Of a DNA stretch of 64,000 bases, positions 27,574-36,822 are shown piece by piece. Origin of the DNA: Polycyclovorans sp. (lineage in GTDB: Bacteria > Pseudomonadota > Gammaproteobacteria > Nevskiales > Nevskiaceae); the NCBI GenBank assembly GCA_002706265.1, contig PAKU01000016.1, positions 1-64,000 on the forward strand, written 5' to 3'. Below the pieces are notes generated by a model that searched no databases, was not told where the DNA came from, and worked only from the letters and a program-made list of their open reading frames with translations. Made by a program: the position numbers and the translations under genes. Each line of letters begins with the position of its first letter. The stretch's first letter is position 1.

Positions 27574-29555
27574 CAGCGCCACGCCCGCCCAAGCCGCCCC
27601 GAAAAGGCAGCCTGCTGAGCGGTCTGGGGCAATTCTCCATGTCCACCGTGCGCGCAACACGGGGGTTCTCACCGCTGCTCAGGTTGCTGGGCAGCGAAGC
27701 CGATGCCACGCGCTCAGATTTGTCCGAGGCACTGGACAGTGCGTTTGCCGGCGTCTATCAGCATCCGCTGCTGCAGCAGAGCGGGCGGCTGACCGGTTAT
27801 CTGCGGCACCGCGGCCTGATCCCCAATGAACAGTCCACCGAGGAGCTGATCCGCTTTCTGGTCGACCAGGCCATGGCGCGCAGCCCCATGCCGGTGCCGC
27901 AGGCGCTGGTCGACGAGTTCTGGCTCTTTTTCAACGAGCTGTTCGCCAGCCCCGAGCTGAAAGGACTCGGCGAGCTTGGGCTCGACATGGTGCGGCTGGT
28001 GCTCAAGACCTACGAGCCCATGCTGGTGGAGATCGTCAACCTGCTCAAGGCCGGGCGGCGCTTCAACCAGTGGCAACTGGACGAGGTGATGCGCCGCGTG
28101 GCCTTGCTGCGCACCGACCTGATCATCATGCGGCGGCAGATCAAGGCGCTGCGTCACATTCGGCCGTTCTTCGCGGCCGACCCCGCCGACTTTGCCGGGC
28201 AGGCCCAGATCATTGCCCAGATGGTCCGCGAGTTCGGCCCGTTCTTCGTCAAGATGGCGCAGGTTGCGGCCGCCAATGCCGATCTGCTGCCCGACGAAAT
28301 TGCCCGCGAGCTGGCCGTGTTCCACGAGGACGTGCCGGCCATGACCGAGGCCGAGGTCAACGCGGCGTTCCTGGAGTGCTACGGCGAGCTGCCGCACAAG
28401 CGCTACCTCGATTTCGACCCGGCGCGGCCGGTGAAGTCGGGGTCGATCGGCAGCGTCTATTTCGCCAAGAAGCCGTTCCTCGAAAACGGTCTGGAAGTGC
28501 TGCGGCCGGTGGTGATCAAGGTGGGGCGGCACAACATTGACCGCGAATTCGTGATCGGCAAGATGGTCATGGGCCTGGCCATCATGTCGTCGCAATACTG
28601 GGCGCCGCATTCGCGTTTGGCGCCGTTCCTGCGGGCCATGCAGGAACAGGTGGACGAGTTCGTCGCCGGGTTTGTCGATGAGCTGGATTTCGATGCCGAG
28701 GCGGCGCATCACGCACGATTTTTCGAGCGCGCCCGCCATTCGCAGATCTGGCACGTGCCCGAGATCTACGGCCACAGCCGCCGCATCATCGAAATGGAAT
28801 ATCTGGCCGATGCCGTGAGCCTGCCGCGGGCGCTGGCCAAGCGCTCGCCCAGGGAGCAGCGTCGCTTTCAGCGGCAGATCGTGCAGCGGCTCAGCTTCAC
28901 CGTGGTACGCCACATGCTGCGCCACCAGGAAATGCATGGCGACCTGCACCCCGGCAACATCATGATTGGTGACGACGGCCGCCTGCACCTGATCGACTGG
29001 GGCAACGTGGTCTCGCTGGAAGGCAAGTGGAACGCCGTCTGGGACTACCTCGCGGCCGCAATTCTGGCCGATACCGGGTTGCTGGCCGACGCGCTGATCC
29101 GCATGAGCACCACGCCCGCACCCGACGTTGCGCGACGGTCGGAGGTGATCGCGGCCCTTGACGACACGCTGCGTCGCAAGGGCATCACGCCGCTGACCCG
29201 TCGCAACCTGCTGCGCGAACTGCGCTTGGGTGGCTGGGAGGGCCTGCATCGGCGGGGTCAGGCGGTGCTGCAGCTGATGAGCAACACCCAACAACTCGGG
29301 GTGGTGATCCGCAAGGATTATCTGCACCTTTCACGCGCCCTGTTCGCCGCGGCCGGCAGCGTCGGCACCCTGTACGAAGGCGCGCCGAAGCGCCGTCTTC
29401 TGCAGGATCTGATCCTGGGCGGCGCCCAGTTTCCGCTGATGCTGGCGCGCGAATCTCTGGCCGAACGCCTGGGCCGAACCCGACTGGCCGCGCCGCGACC
29501 GGTGCCGGCGCTGATCTCCCGCCACGCAGACCGTCAGGCGCTTGACCGGCAGTAG
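27570..29555 (+). CDS. ABC1/UbiB-family atypical kinase-like protein
   Basis: The 661-residue protein carries an ABC1 (AarF/UbiB) domain, a kinase-like fold tied to quinone or lipid metabolism in characterised members. The core includes [18 protein letters not shown] (where UbiB has KxGQ), [36 protein letters not shown] and LIDWGNV with the catalytic and metal-binding Asp residues. A long N-terminal extension of about 200 residues and a C-terminal helical part lack obvious trans-membrane helices. GTG 27570 overlaps ribA by 4 bp. It is probably not the ubiquinone-operon ubiB, since ubiE and ubiJ are absent. Confidence 0.82.
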   Translation: MTAPRPPKPPRKGSLLSGLGQFSMSTVRATRGFSPLLRLLGSEADATRSDLSEALDSAFAGVYQHPLLQQSGRLTGYLRHRGLIPNEQSTEELIRFLVDQAMARSPMPVPQALVDEFWLFFNELFASPELKGLGELGLDMVRLVLKTYEPMLVEIVNLLKAGRRFNQWQLDEVMRRVALLRTDLIIMRRQIKALRHIRPFFAADPADFAGQAQIIAQMVREFGPFFVKMAQVAAANADLLPDEIARELAVFHEDVPAMTEAEVNAAFLECYGELPHKRYLDFDPARPVKSGSIGSVYFAKKPFLENGLEVLRPVVIKVGRHNIDREFVIGKMVMGLAIMSSQYWAPHSRLAPFLRAMQEQVDEFVAGFVDELDFDAEAAHHARFFERARHSQIWHVPEIYGHSRRIIEMEYLADAVSLPRALAKRSPREQRRFQRQIVQRLSFTVVRHMLRHQEMHGDLHPGNIMIGDDGRLHLIDWGNVVSLEGKWNAVWDYLAAAILADTGLLADALIRMSTTPAPDVARRSEVIAALDDTLRRKGITPLTRRNLLRELRLGGWEGLHRRGQAVLQLMSNTQQLGVVIRKDYLHLSRALFAAAGSVGTLYEGAPKRRLLQDLILGGAQFPLMLARESLAERLGRTRLAAPRPVPALISRHADRQALDRQ

Positions 29556-29598
29556 CGTATCTGCTGATTTTTCCGCGTTTTTCCAGAGAACCCGTCAC

Positions 29599-30627
29599 AT
29601 GCTTTATGCCGTGGCCCGCAGTGCCCTGTTTCAACTGGATGCCGAGACCGCGCATCACCTGACGCTTGCCAGCTTCAAGCACATGCCGCGGCTGGCGACG
29701 TTGCCGTTTCGTGAGGCCCCGGTGGAGGATCCGGTCAATTGTCTGGGGCTGCGCTTTCGCAATCGAGTGGGCCTGGCGGCCGGCCTCGACAAGAACGGCG
29801 CCTGCCTCGAAGCCTGGGAGCGACTGGGCTTCGGTTTCGTGGAGGTGGGCACGGTGACGCCGCGGCCGCAGCCCGGCAATCCGCGCCCGCGCATGTTTCG
29901 CCTGCCCGAGCAGGCCGCGCTGATCAACCGTCTGGGCTTCAACAACGAAGGCGTGGATGTGCTGGTGCGCAATGTGCAGCGGGCGCGCTACGGCGGCGTA
30001 CTGGGCATCAACATCGGCAAGAACGCCGCCACCGCGATCGAGAATGCCGGCGACGACTATTGCATCTGCCTCGAAAAGGTTTACCCGCACGCGCACTACG
30101 TCACCGTCAACATCTCCAGCCCCAACACCGCGAATCTACGCGCCCTGCAAACCGAGGGGCCGCTGGCCGAATTGCTGCGCGAGGTGTCGGAAACCCGTGC
30201 CGCGCTGGCCGAACGCCATGGACGGCGCGTGCCGGTGCTGATCAAGATTGCCCCCGACATGGATGCCGACGCCGTGCGGCGGGTGGCCGAAACCGTGCAG
30301 GCCAGCGGCATGGATGGACTGATCGCCACCAACACCACGGTGCGTCGTGACAGCGTCAAGGGCGCCCGCCACGCCGAAGAGACCGGCGGGCTGTCCGGTC
30401 GGCCGCTCACCGACATGAGCTGTGAGGTTCTGCGGCAGGCGCGTGAGGCGGTCGGACCAGACTTTCCGATCATCGGTGTTGGCGGCATCCACGACGCCAG
30501 GAGCGCCCAGGAACGCATCGCCGCAGGTGCCACCCTGCTGCAGGTTTACACCAGCTTTATCTACCAGGGTCCGGCCTTGATTCCGGCATTGGCCAGAGCG
30601 GTTGCTGCACCGCAACGCTCGACGTAG
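29599..30627 (+). CDS. pyrD: Dihydroorotate dehydrogenase (quinone), class 2
   Basis: PyrD oxidises dihydroorotate to orotate and passes electrons to membrane quinones. The 342-residue product has the class 2 N-terminal membrane-associating helices (LYAVARSALFQLDAETAHHL). FMN and substrate motifs include GLAAGLDKNG, GTVTPRPQPGNP, the catalytic Ser in NISSPNTANLR, IATNTT, GLSGRPL and GVGGIHDA. ATG 29599 gives the family start; an in-frame ATG at 29542 would overlap the kinase gene. It lies 43 bp after the kinase-like gene, likely in one operon. Confidence 0.96.
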   Translation: MLYAVARSALFQLDAETAHHLTLASFKHMPRLATLPFREAPVEDPVNCLGLRFRNRVGLAAGLDKNGACLEAWERLGFGFVEVGTVTPRPQPGNPRPRMFRLPEQAALINRLGFNNEGVDVLVRNVQRARYGGVLGINIGKNAATAIENAGDDYCICLEKVYPHAHYVTVNISSPNTANLRALQTEGPLAELLREVSETRAALAERHGRRVPVLIKIAPDMDADAVRRVAETVQASGMDGLIATNTTVRRDSVKGARHAEETGGLSGRPLTDMSCEVLRQAREAVGPDFPIIGVGGIHDARSAQERIAAGATLLQVYTSFIYQGPALIPALARAVAAPQRST

Positions 30628-30710
30628 AGTCCTGACCACAAAATTTTGGAAGGTCGCCGGAGGGGGCGGCCGGTCCAGTCGCCTTCATTCACAAATCTTC
30701 GGGGAATTTC

Positions 30711-31844
30711 ATGACGTCAAAAGCTTCTTTGAGCGTGGCCTGCCTGGCGTTGGCAGCAGCCGGCGCCGCCTCGGCCAACGGGCCGGGCGTGGGTCACCCT
30801 TACCTGGGCGCCAATTTTGTTTACGAGGCTGGCGACAGTGACCGCCAATCGGACGACGGCTACGGCTTTCACCTCAGCTTCGGCGTGCCGGTGCTCTCTT
30901 ACGAGCACCTCGACGTGGAATTTGGCTACTCGGCCCTGCAGCGCGATCGCGACATCGACGGGCGAACCGACTACACGCGCACCCTCCACACCGATTTCCT
31001 GTACCGCTTCGCGCATCAGCACTTCTTTGGCGCTGGCGAGCCGGGCTTCAGCCGGCCTGTGCTTCACCCCTACGGCCTCGCCGGCCTGGCACTGGTGGAA
31101 GAAGACTCAGCCGGCGACAGCGGCTATCACCTGGGGGCCAGCCTCGGCGGCGGCGCGCTGATCGATGTCGGCCTGCCGTATGACACGCTGATCCGCACGG
31201 AGCTGCGCGCGCTCTACCAACGCAACGACGACACCGTTGCCGGTGACAGTGCCATCCTCGATTTTCGGGCGATGGTGGGTTTGCAGATGCCGATTCCCGG
31301 TTTTGGACGCGCGCCTGCACCGGTGGCGCCGCTGTTGCCGCCTCCGGCCTGCAGAGTGGCCGTGGTCGATCCCGTCACCGGCCGCAGCGATTGCGATACC
31401 GACTCCGACGGCGACGGCGTGTTCGACAGCCGGGACCAGTGCCCCGGCACCCTTTCGGGCACCGTCATCGATGCCACCGGTTGCCCGGTACAGCTGACCC
31501 CGCAGGTCATTCGGGGCGTCAATTTCGAATTCGACTCGGCCATTCTCACGGCCGACTCGAAAGTCATCCTCGACGACACCGCCCGGGCACTGAAGGGCAT
31601 GAACGACCCCAATCTCCTGATCGAGATCGGCGGCCACACCGATGACCGCGGCAGCGTGTCGTATAACGAACGTTTGTCACAGGCCCGTGCCGAGTCGGTC
31701 CGTCAATACCTGATCGGGCGCAACGTCTCCGCCGACCAGTTGACCGCCAAGGGTTACGGCGCCAGCCAACCGCTGGCCGACAACGACACCGAAGCCGGGC
31801 GCGCCGAGAACCGCCGCGTCGAATTCCGCATCGTTCTCCGCTGA
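30711..31844 (+). CDS. OmpA-family outer membrane protein
   Basis: The 377-residue protein has a signal peptide (cut probably after ASAN), then an eight-stranded beta-barrel-like region (about 25-200). A Pro-rich hinge follows, then a thrombospondin type 3-like calcium loop (DTDSDGDGVFDSRDQCPGT). The C-terminal OmpA peptidoglycan-binding domain starts near residue 268, with VNFEFDSAIL, GHTDDRGS, NERLSQARAESVRQYL and NRRVEFRI. This layout is that of OprF-type proteins. It is followed by a strong terminator, which also marks the end of the chromosomal block before the island. Confidence 0.94.
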   Translation: MTSKASLSVACLALAAAGAASANGPGVGHPYLGANFVYEAGDSDRQSDDGYGFHLSFGVPVLSYEHLDVEFGYSALQRDRDIDGRTDYTRTLHTDFLYRFAHQHFFGAGEPGFSRPVLHPYGLAGLALVEEDSAGDSGYHLGASLGGGALIDVGLPYDTLIRTELRALYQRNDDTVAGDSAILDFRAMVGLQMPIPGFGRAPAPVAPLLPPPACRVAVVDPVTGRSDCDTDSDGDGVFDSRDQCPGTLSGTVIDATGCPVQLTPQVIRGVNFEFDSAILTADSKVILDDTARALKGMNDPNLLIEIGGHTDDRGSVSYNERLSQARAESVRQYLIGRNVSADQLTAKGYGASQPLADNDTEAGRAENRRVEFRIVLR

Positions 31845-31860
31845 GCAGGTCGCGGTGACG

Positions 31861-31892
31861 AAAAAGCCCTCGCGATGCGAGGGCTTTTTTTA
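31861..31892 (+). terminator. Intrinsic terminator after the OmpA-family gene
   Basis: The stem AAGCCCTCGC / GCGAGGGCTT closes a GAT loop. It is preceded by a run of A and followed by a run of T, so it could work in both directions. It lies 17 bp past the stop codon. Confidence 0.9.
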
Positions 31893-32231
31893 CGCGTTGA
31901 TTCAGTGACGACGCTGCGGCTTCGCAGTGGGTGGATCGGCGCTCGTGCGGGCAAGGAGTGGGACCAGGAACGGGAAGGGCCGATAGCGGTGCCAGGCCCA
32001 GGCCACGATCCATCGGCATTTCTGGTCCAGAGGGCTTGCAAGGCAGTTGCCGCCAAGGCCCCGACGCAAAAAGCCCCGCATTGATGCAGGGCTTCTGAGG
32101 GTCCACGGGCATCCGCAGATGCCGAAATGGAGGCTGGGGTCGGATTACAATCATTACTTAAGTAATTGATAAACTTAAAAATATAAATGAAGTGACAAAT
32201 ATGACCCCACTAATGACCCCACCTGCAAATT
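31893..32231. other. Left edge of genomic island; no gene recognised
   Basis: No credible coding frame is visible. The stretch holds a terminator-like inverted repeat (AAGCCC...GGGCTT, about 32071-32094), a short hairpin GGCATC/GATGCC (32108-32123) and a perfect 14-bp palindrome ATTACTTAAGTAAT (32153-32166) in a suddenly AT-rich segment. The composition change at about 32150 is the most likely left boundary of the island. No intact tRNA is present here. Confidence 0.5.
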
Positions 32232-32432
32232 TCATTGGCTGACAACTGAACCCTTGCCCCGGACTTTCGGGTAGCCGTTGCGCTGGGCCAGACGCTCGGC
32301 GTTCTTCTCGCCATAGGCTGCGCCGGTCAGGGCGCCAACTTCCAACTCCATCAGCCGCTGGCTGGCAAAGCCAATCATCTCGCGAAGCAGATCGGCGTCT
32401 GGGCTCTTTTCCAACAGCGCCCGCAGGTTCAT
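32232..32432 (-). pseudogene. IS256-family (mutator-type) transposase, N-terminal relic
   Basis: The 66-residue frame reads MNLRALLEKSPDADLLREM, then FASQRLMELEVGALTGAAYG and AERLAQRNGYPKVRGKG. The first part is the conserved N terminus of mutator-type IS256 transposases, which normally continues with NGYR and the catalytic domain. Here it runs out after about 60 residues into unrelated sequence. Just upstream the bases ATGACCGATGAGAT look like the usual MTDD start but are one base out of frame. It is dead. Confidence 0.82.
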
Positions 32433-33213
32433 ATCTCATCGGTCATCGGTAGTTCCTTGTCTTCAGGTTGGTCGTCGAAACCCAAACCTAAACCAGTTGC
32501 CACCGGTGGCATTCAGAACCTACCCCACGTCTTGGGACACGACCGACGACGGTTTGGTCAACAAAAAAGCCGACCATCAGATCGGCTTTCGCAGATGCTT
32601 CATAGACGAATTGAAGCCTCCGGCAAACACCCCTCTCGCAAGGTGGTACCAGCTTACTCAGGTCAATCGAAAGTGGTCAAACCAAGCTCTCTACCGTTGG
32701 CGGGCGAGAGGGATGCGGACATTGTTTTGACGCAGACGGAATCCGAGCCCGTTCAGCGGTGCCCAGCCCTCCGGCAAGATGGAGAGTAAGCAAGCAGAAA
32801 ATGAATCCGAAATCGACGAATCCAAGGATTCGTCTCAGCCTGTGCGCGTCACAGAATCTGAACATGGCGTGCGAGGAACGACCTCACCTGGTCCTCACGC
32901 TAGGTCGTCGTCGCCCCCATCGGCAACGTCTCGGCACTTCGAAGCAGGGCGTCATGATTGTGGAATTACTGCTCGCTGACGCAGTCGGTTTTATCTGGCG
33001 AACTGTCTGCAATCTGTTTCTTCACTTCGTCGCGCGCATGCCTCTTCATCAGTGGGGTTACTGGCGGCGCAGATGAAGATTGTGGTTGCCTCGCCTGGCA
33101 ACGTGCAGCAGCAAAACGGTAGCAAGAAAGCAGTTTCAACACGGTACTTTTCCTCCCGGGTATGGCTAAAAAAATTACGAAAAGACCCGGCCTGAGGCTA
33201 TGTAATGACCTAG
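32433..33213. other. Non-coding or decayed island DNA
   Basis: These 780 bases before the IS5 element hold no recognisable gene. Short open frames exist on both strands, but none has a family motif or good start signal. One clear structure is a minus-strand terminator hairpin at 32563-32590. This may be the decayed remainder of the missing hsdM side of the locus, but I can read no hsdM motif (such as NPPF/NPPY) in it. Confidence 0.5.
32563..32590 (-). terminator. Terminator-like hairpin
   Basis: On the minus strand AAAGCCGA pairs with TCGGCTTT across an 8-nt loop and is followed by a T-run. No intact gene upstream of it on that strand is visible, so it is probably a relic. Confidence 0.6.
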
Positions 33214-34292
33214 GGATGCTCTGCACAACCCAGCTGATCGGCGACAATACGATTCAGGCAGGGGCATGTTGAAGGGAGTCACATGAAGCAGCGAAGTCTG
33301 TCCGAGACCCGGTTTGATCGTCGTCCGAAGGCGACCAAGCGTCAGCGGTTTCTTTCTGAGATGGACGCGGTGATTCCCTGGGCCCGACTGATGGTGCTGG
33401 TGGACCCCGTGCAACCCAAGCGCAGTGGCAAGGGCGGTCGCAAAGCCTTCTCTGCTGAGACGATGTTGCGCATTCACTTCATGCAGCAGTGGTTCGCCCT
33501 GTCGGACCCGGCAATGGAGGAAGCGCTTCACGACGTGCTGGTGATGCGCCAGTTTGCGGGGCTCGATGCTGGTGATGACCTGATACCGGATGAAAGTTCG
33601 ATCCTGCGGTTCCGGCATCGGCTGGAAGCACATGGCGTTGCCGATCAGTTGCTGACCGAGGTCAACGCCGTGCTGGTCGAACAAGGCTTGATGCTCAAAG
33701 CCGGAACGATTGTTGATGCCACGCTGATTCACGCGCCCAGCTCGACCAAGAACAGCAGCGGGCAGCGGGATCCCGAGATGCATCAAACGAAGAAGGGCAA
33801 CAACTGGTATTTCGGCTGCAAGGCCCATATCGGCGTGGATGCCGACTCGGGGCTGACGCACAGCGTGGAAGTGACCCCGGCCAACGTCAACGACGTCACC
33901 CAGGCCCATGCACTGCTGCATGGGGAAGAACATCAAGCCTTTGGTGATGCGGGTTATCAGGGCGTTGAGAAGCGCGAAGAGCATCAGGGCAGCGCCACGC
34001 AGTGGCATGTCGCCATGAGACCCGGCAAGCGACGAACCCTTTCGGACACACCGCTGGGGCGACTGATCAACCAGATCGAGCAGGCCAAGGCGCGTATACG
34101 CGCCAAGGTCGAACATCCCTTCCGAGTGATCAAGCGCCAGTTTGGTTACCTGAAAACCCGCTACCGGGGCCTGGCCAAGAACCGCGCCCAGATCGTCACC
34201 CTGTTTGCCCTCTCCAACCTGTTTCAGGCGAGGCGACGATTGATACTGGCAGGCGAGGTGTGTCCGTGAAACGGGTTTTGCAGAGCAATGCC
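33214..34292 (+). mobile_element. IS5-family insertion sequence
   Basis: The element is about 1.08 kb with one transposase gene. The left end reads GGATGCTCTGCACAACCC (33214-33231). The right end, on the minus strand, reads GGCATTGCTCTGCAAAACCC (34292-34273). They match over TGCTCTGCA.AACCC, with a small length difference at the outer tip. A CTAG lies directly left of the element, where IS5-type elements usually duplicate a CTAR target. The right side has CTCG, so a perfect target duplication is lacking. Exact tips are uncertain by a few bases. Confidence 0.75.
33283..34269 (+). CDS. IS5-family transposase
   Basis: The 328-residue DDE transposase starts MKQRSLSETRFDRRPKATK. It has the DUF772-type N-terminal domain with FSAETMLRIHFMQQWFALSDP. 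Catalytic Asp regions are in GTIVDATLIHAPSSTKN and AFGDAGYQG, and the Glu region in IRAKVEHPFRVIKRQFGYLK. Length and motifs are complete, so it may be active. ATG 33283 follows GAAGGGAGTCAC. It lies directly next to the truncated hsdS and probably caused the loss of hsdM. Confidence 0.95.
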   Translation: MKQRSLSETRFDRRPKATKRQRFLSEMDAVIPWARLMVLVDPVQPKRSGKGGRKAFSAETMLRIHFMQQWFALSDPAMEEALHDVLVMRQFAGLDAGDDLIPDESSILRFRHRLEAHGVADQLLTEVNAVLVEQGLMLKAGTIVDATLIHAPSSTKNSSGQRDPEMHQTKKGNNWYFGCKAHIGVDADSGLTHSVEVTPANVNDVTQAHALLHGEEHQAFGDAGYQGVEKREEHQGSATQWHVAMRPGKRRTLSDTPLGRLINQIEQAKARIRAKVEHPFRVIKRQFGYLKTRYRGLAKNRAQIVTLFALSNLFQARRRLILAGEVCP

Positions 34293-34412
34293 CTCGAAAT
34301 CGGACATATCGCGCCTGACCGGGCCGAAAATCTGACCACGAACTTGCCGTCACCATGGGCTCGACCATGACAGCGGAGTCAACCACACGAATCGCCAGCG
34401 CTGACAGCATTA

Positions 34413-35336
34413 GTGCAGAGCATCCATAGCCCAGAAGGGCAGCACAAACTGCTCGCCAATGCGTCACAAACCGGCGTTCCATCAATCGCACGGCCATCTT
34501 CCTATTTGAAAACGATTGAGTTGTCGCTCCCTCCACTCTCGGAACAACGCGCCATCGCCCACATCCTCGGCACGCTGGACGACAAGATCGAACTCAACCG
34601 CCGCCGCAACCAGACCCTGGAGGCCATGGCCCGCGCCCTGTTCAAGGACTGGTTCGTCGACTTCGGCCCCGTCCGCGCCAAGATGGAAGGCCGCGAACCC
34701 TACCTTCCCGCCGATATCTGGCAGCTCTTCCCCGACCGCCTCGACGACGAGGGCAAGCCGGAGGGGTGGCAGACGAAGCGTATTTCCGACTACCTGAGTC
34801 TTGCGTACGGAAAATCTTTACCAGCAGGGAAACGCCACCAAGGAGACGTTCCGGTATACGGTTCCGGCGGAATCACCGGGCTTCACAACGAAGCACTAGT
34901 CAACGGACCTGTAGTCATTGTCGGACGCAAAGGAACTGTTGGAAGTTTGTACTGGGAAGATCGCCTATGCTTTCCCATCGACACGGTTTTCTATGTCCAG
35001 CCGGAGGCTCCGTTACCTTTCTGCTACTACTTGCTCGAAAGTCTGCCTCTTCGGGACATGAACACTGACGCCGCCGTGCCAGGGCTGAATCGTGAGAATG
35101 TCTATCGACTCGAAATCGCCGCGCCACCAGACGAGCTCATCTCGGCTTTCGCTGAGACTGCCGCGCGCTTTCGCGAGAGCATCGCAGCAGTTTCGAGAGA
35201 AGGAGAAACCCTCGCCCAACTCCGCGATACCCTACTGCCCAAATTGATCTCCGGCGAGTTGCGCATCGCTGATGCGGAGAAGTTCATAGAGCGCACCGAA
35301 CACCAGGCGGCAAGCCAAACAGGTAGCGTGTCATGA
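34413..35336 (+). pseudogene. hsdS: Type I restriction-modification specificity subunit HsdS, 5'-truncated
   Basis: HsdS recognises DNA for a type I R-M complex through two target-recognition domains (TRDs). This 307-residue frame lacks the first TRD except its final strands. It begins near ANASQTGVPSIARPSSYLK and enters the central conserved helix (LPPLSEQRAIAHILGTLDDK, IELNRRRNQTLEAMARAL). The second TRD is complete (YGKSLPAGKR, VPVYGSGGITG, VVIVGRKGTVG), as is the C-terminal helix (LAQLRDTLLPKLISGELRI). The GTG at 34413 is only a nominal start. The IS5 element ends 120 bp upstream. A half-S subunit can sometimes dimerise, but with hsdM gone the system is probably dead. Confidence 0.85.
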
Positions 35337-35917
35337 CGTCGAGCATCGCTAGTATTCCTGTCTGGAACAGCGCGGGCGTGCTGCCGCCGATTCGGCCGAG
35401 CGCGCCCGGAAGCAGTCCGGATCGCTCGCCCTATGTCGTCGATCTGGCCGTGCTGTTTGATCGCTTTGCTACATCACCAGAGCGCATGGCGATACTCGAT
35501 GGCCTGCTGCGGTTTCGCGCCGATCTGCATGCAGCCGGCATTACGTCCGGCTTTCAATGGCTAGACGGCAGCTTCCTGGAGCAGGTCGAAGCACTCGAAG
35601 GTCGGGCGCCACGCGACATGGATGTGGTGACCTTCCTTGATCTGCCTCAGGGGCTGGATCAACGCTCGTTGGCCCAGCGGCAAGGAGTACTGTTTGACCA
35701 GAAGCATGTGAAGGCGACCTATGCGATGGATGCCTATTTCGCCGTGCTCGGGCAGCCGACCGATCAATGGCAGGTCAAAAACATCGCCTACTGGTACAGC
35801 CTGTGGTCGCACCGTCGCGACGGGCTGTGGAAGGGGTTTGTACAGGTTGATCTCGACCCATCGCAGGATAGCGATGCGCGGGCGATTCTGAATCTCGCCG
35901 GAGGCGATTCACCATGA
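35333..35917 (+). CDS. DUF6932-type protein with nucleotidyltransferase-fold signature
   Basis: The 194-residue protein carries the Pol-beta-type nucleotidyltransferase pattern. Gly-Ser is in WLDGSFLEQ (about residue 78), then DMDVVTFLDL supplies the paired Asp (about 95-97). A third acidic residue is in TYAMDAYFAV (about 131). This matches hG[GS]..DhDh..hDh with the spacer one residue longer than usual. The C-terminal part is RRDGLWKGFVQVDLD. I associate it with the DUF6932 family from memory. ATG 35333 overlaps hsdS (ATGA), and the stop overlaps the next gene by 4 bp. A role as an antitoxin-like or defence NTase is inferred. Confidence 0.72.
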   Translation: MTSSIASIPVWNSAGVLPPIRPSAPGSSPDRSPYVVDLAVLFDRFATSPERMAILDGLLRFRADLHAAGITSGFQWLDGSFLEQVEALEGRAPRDMDVVTFLDLPQGLDQRSLAQRQGVLFDQKHVKATYAMDAYFAVLGQPTDQWQVKNIAYWYSLWSHRRDGLWKGFVQVDLDPSQDSDARAILNLAGGDSP

Positions 35918-36822
35918 CTAACGACTTTCTGGCCATTGCCTCCGAGATCAGGGAACTGGAGAACCTGCTGGCCGCCATTCCGGATGGCAATGTGATCGAG
36001 CGCATGAGCCTCGAATCGCGGCTTGAATCCGCCAGAGCGGCGTTGGCGGTGTTGCCTCAGCAGATTGCGCCGAAGGCACGATTGACCTTCCGAGGCAAAC
36101 CCGTTTTCGGCAGCCATGGCATCGCGGCAGATTTCGGCGGCAAGGCCGCCGGCGCCTTTTCGGATGCGTTCGCGGCCGTCGCCGCCGGTTTGAGCGAGGG
36201 GCTGCGCTACATGGGCCCGATACCCAACCGGGACAAGAATCAGTTACTGATTACGGGTACCGCCATCGGCTCGTTCGGCTTTGAATTTGAGCTGCCCGCA
36301 GCGGAGCCCTCGCTGTTCCCCGAAGCTGAAAAAGCACAGGAGGCGATGGCCAGGATCGAAGCGCTGTTCAGGCTGGCGGCTGAAGGCACTGACGACGAGG
36401 TAGCCGAAGTGATTGAGGAGATACACCCGCGTGCCGTCAGGAAGGTGCATGACTTCCTAGAGTTGCTGGTGCAACAGCAGGCATGGTGCGGGCTTGAGTT
36501 TGGTGAACGGTTTTTCCGCTATGCCGACTACGCTCAGGTCAAGGCGTCTTGCGAACGTCTCAAGGATGAGAATATCCACGAGACGGAAGAGACCTACCGT
36601 GGCGAGTTCCAAGGCGTACTCCCAGCGGGTAGGACCTTTGAGTTTCTGCTTGCTGATCAGGCGGGACTGATCCGGGGCAAGGTTGACCGTGCAATTGAAG
36701 ACCCGGACACCCTTAATCGGGAGTGGTTACACAAGCCGGTGTCGGTGAAACTGAACGTCATGCAAGTAGGCCAAGGGCGGCCGCGATTCACCCTGATGAC
36801 CTTGGGCGATCTCAGCGCATGA
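35914..36822 (+). CDS. Uncharacterised 302-residue protein between NTase and Abi_C genes
   Basis: I do not recognise the family. The first 55 residues look like a coiled coil (EIRELENLLAAIPDGNVIER, LESARAALAVL). A small Gly-rich beta region follows, with LTFRGKPVFGSHGIAADF and LLITGTAIGSFGFEFELP. Next are an acidic helical middle (AAEGTDDEVAEVIEEIHPRA) and a C-terminal beta part including FEFLLADQAGLIRGKVDRAI. No signal peptide or membrane helix is present, so it should be cytoplasmic. ATG 35914 overlaps the upstream stop and its stop overlaps the Abi_C gene (ATGA each). That places it as the middle member of a co-translated trio. Confidence 0.72.
   Translation: MTNDFLAIASEIRELENLLAAIPDGNVIERMSLESRLESARAALAVLPQQIAPKARLTFRGKPVFGSHGIAADFGGKAAGAFSDAFAAVAAGLSEGLRYMGPIPNRDKNQLLITGTAIGSFGFEFELPAAEPSLFPEAEKAQEAMARIEALFRLAAEGTDDEVAEVIEEIHPRAVRKVHDFLELLVQQQAWCGLEFGERFFRYADYAQVKASCERLKDENIHETEETYRGEFQGVLPAGRTFEFLLADQAGLIRGKVDRAIEDPDTLNREWLHKPVSVKLNVMQVGQGRPRFTLMTLGDLSA

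Noticed and set aside
32966..33247. 93-codon minus-strand frame with a hydrophobic start left of the IS5 element
   Set aside because: It runs into the IS5 left end, has no strong ribosome binding site and no known motif.
33175..34536. 453-codon minus-strand frame across the IS5 element
   Set aside because: It is antisense to the complete transposase; its composition follows the plus-strand gene.
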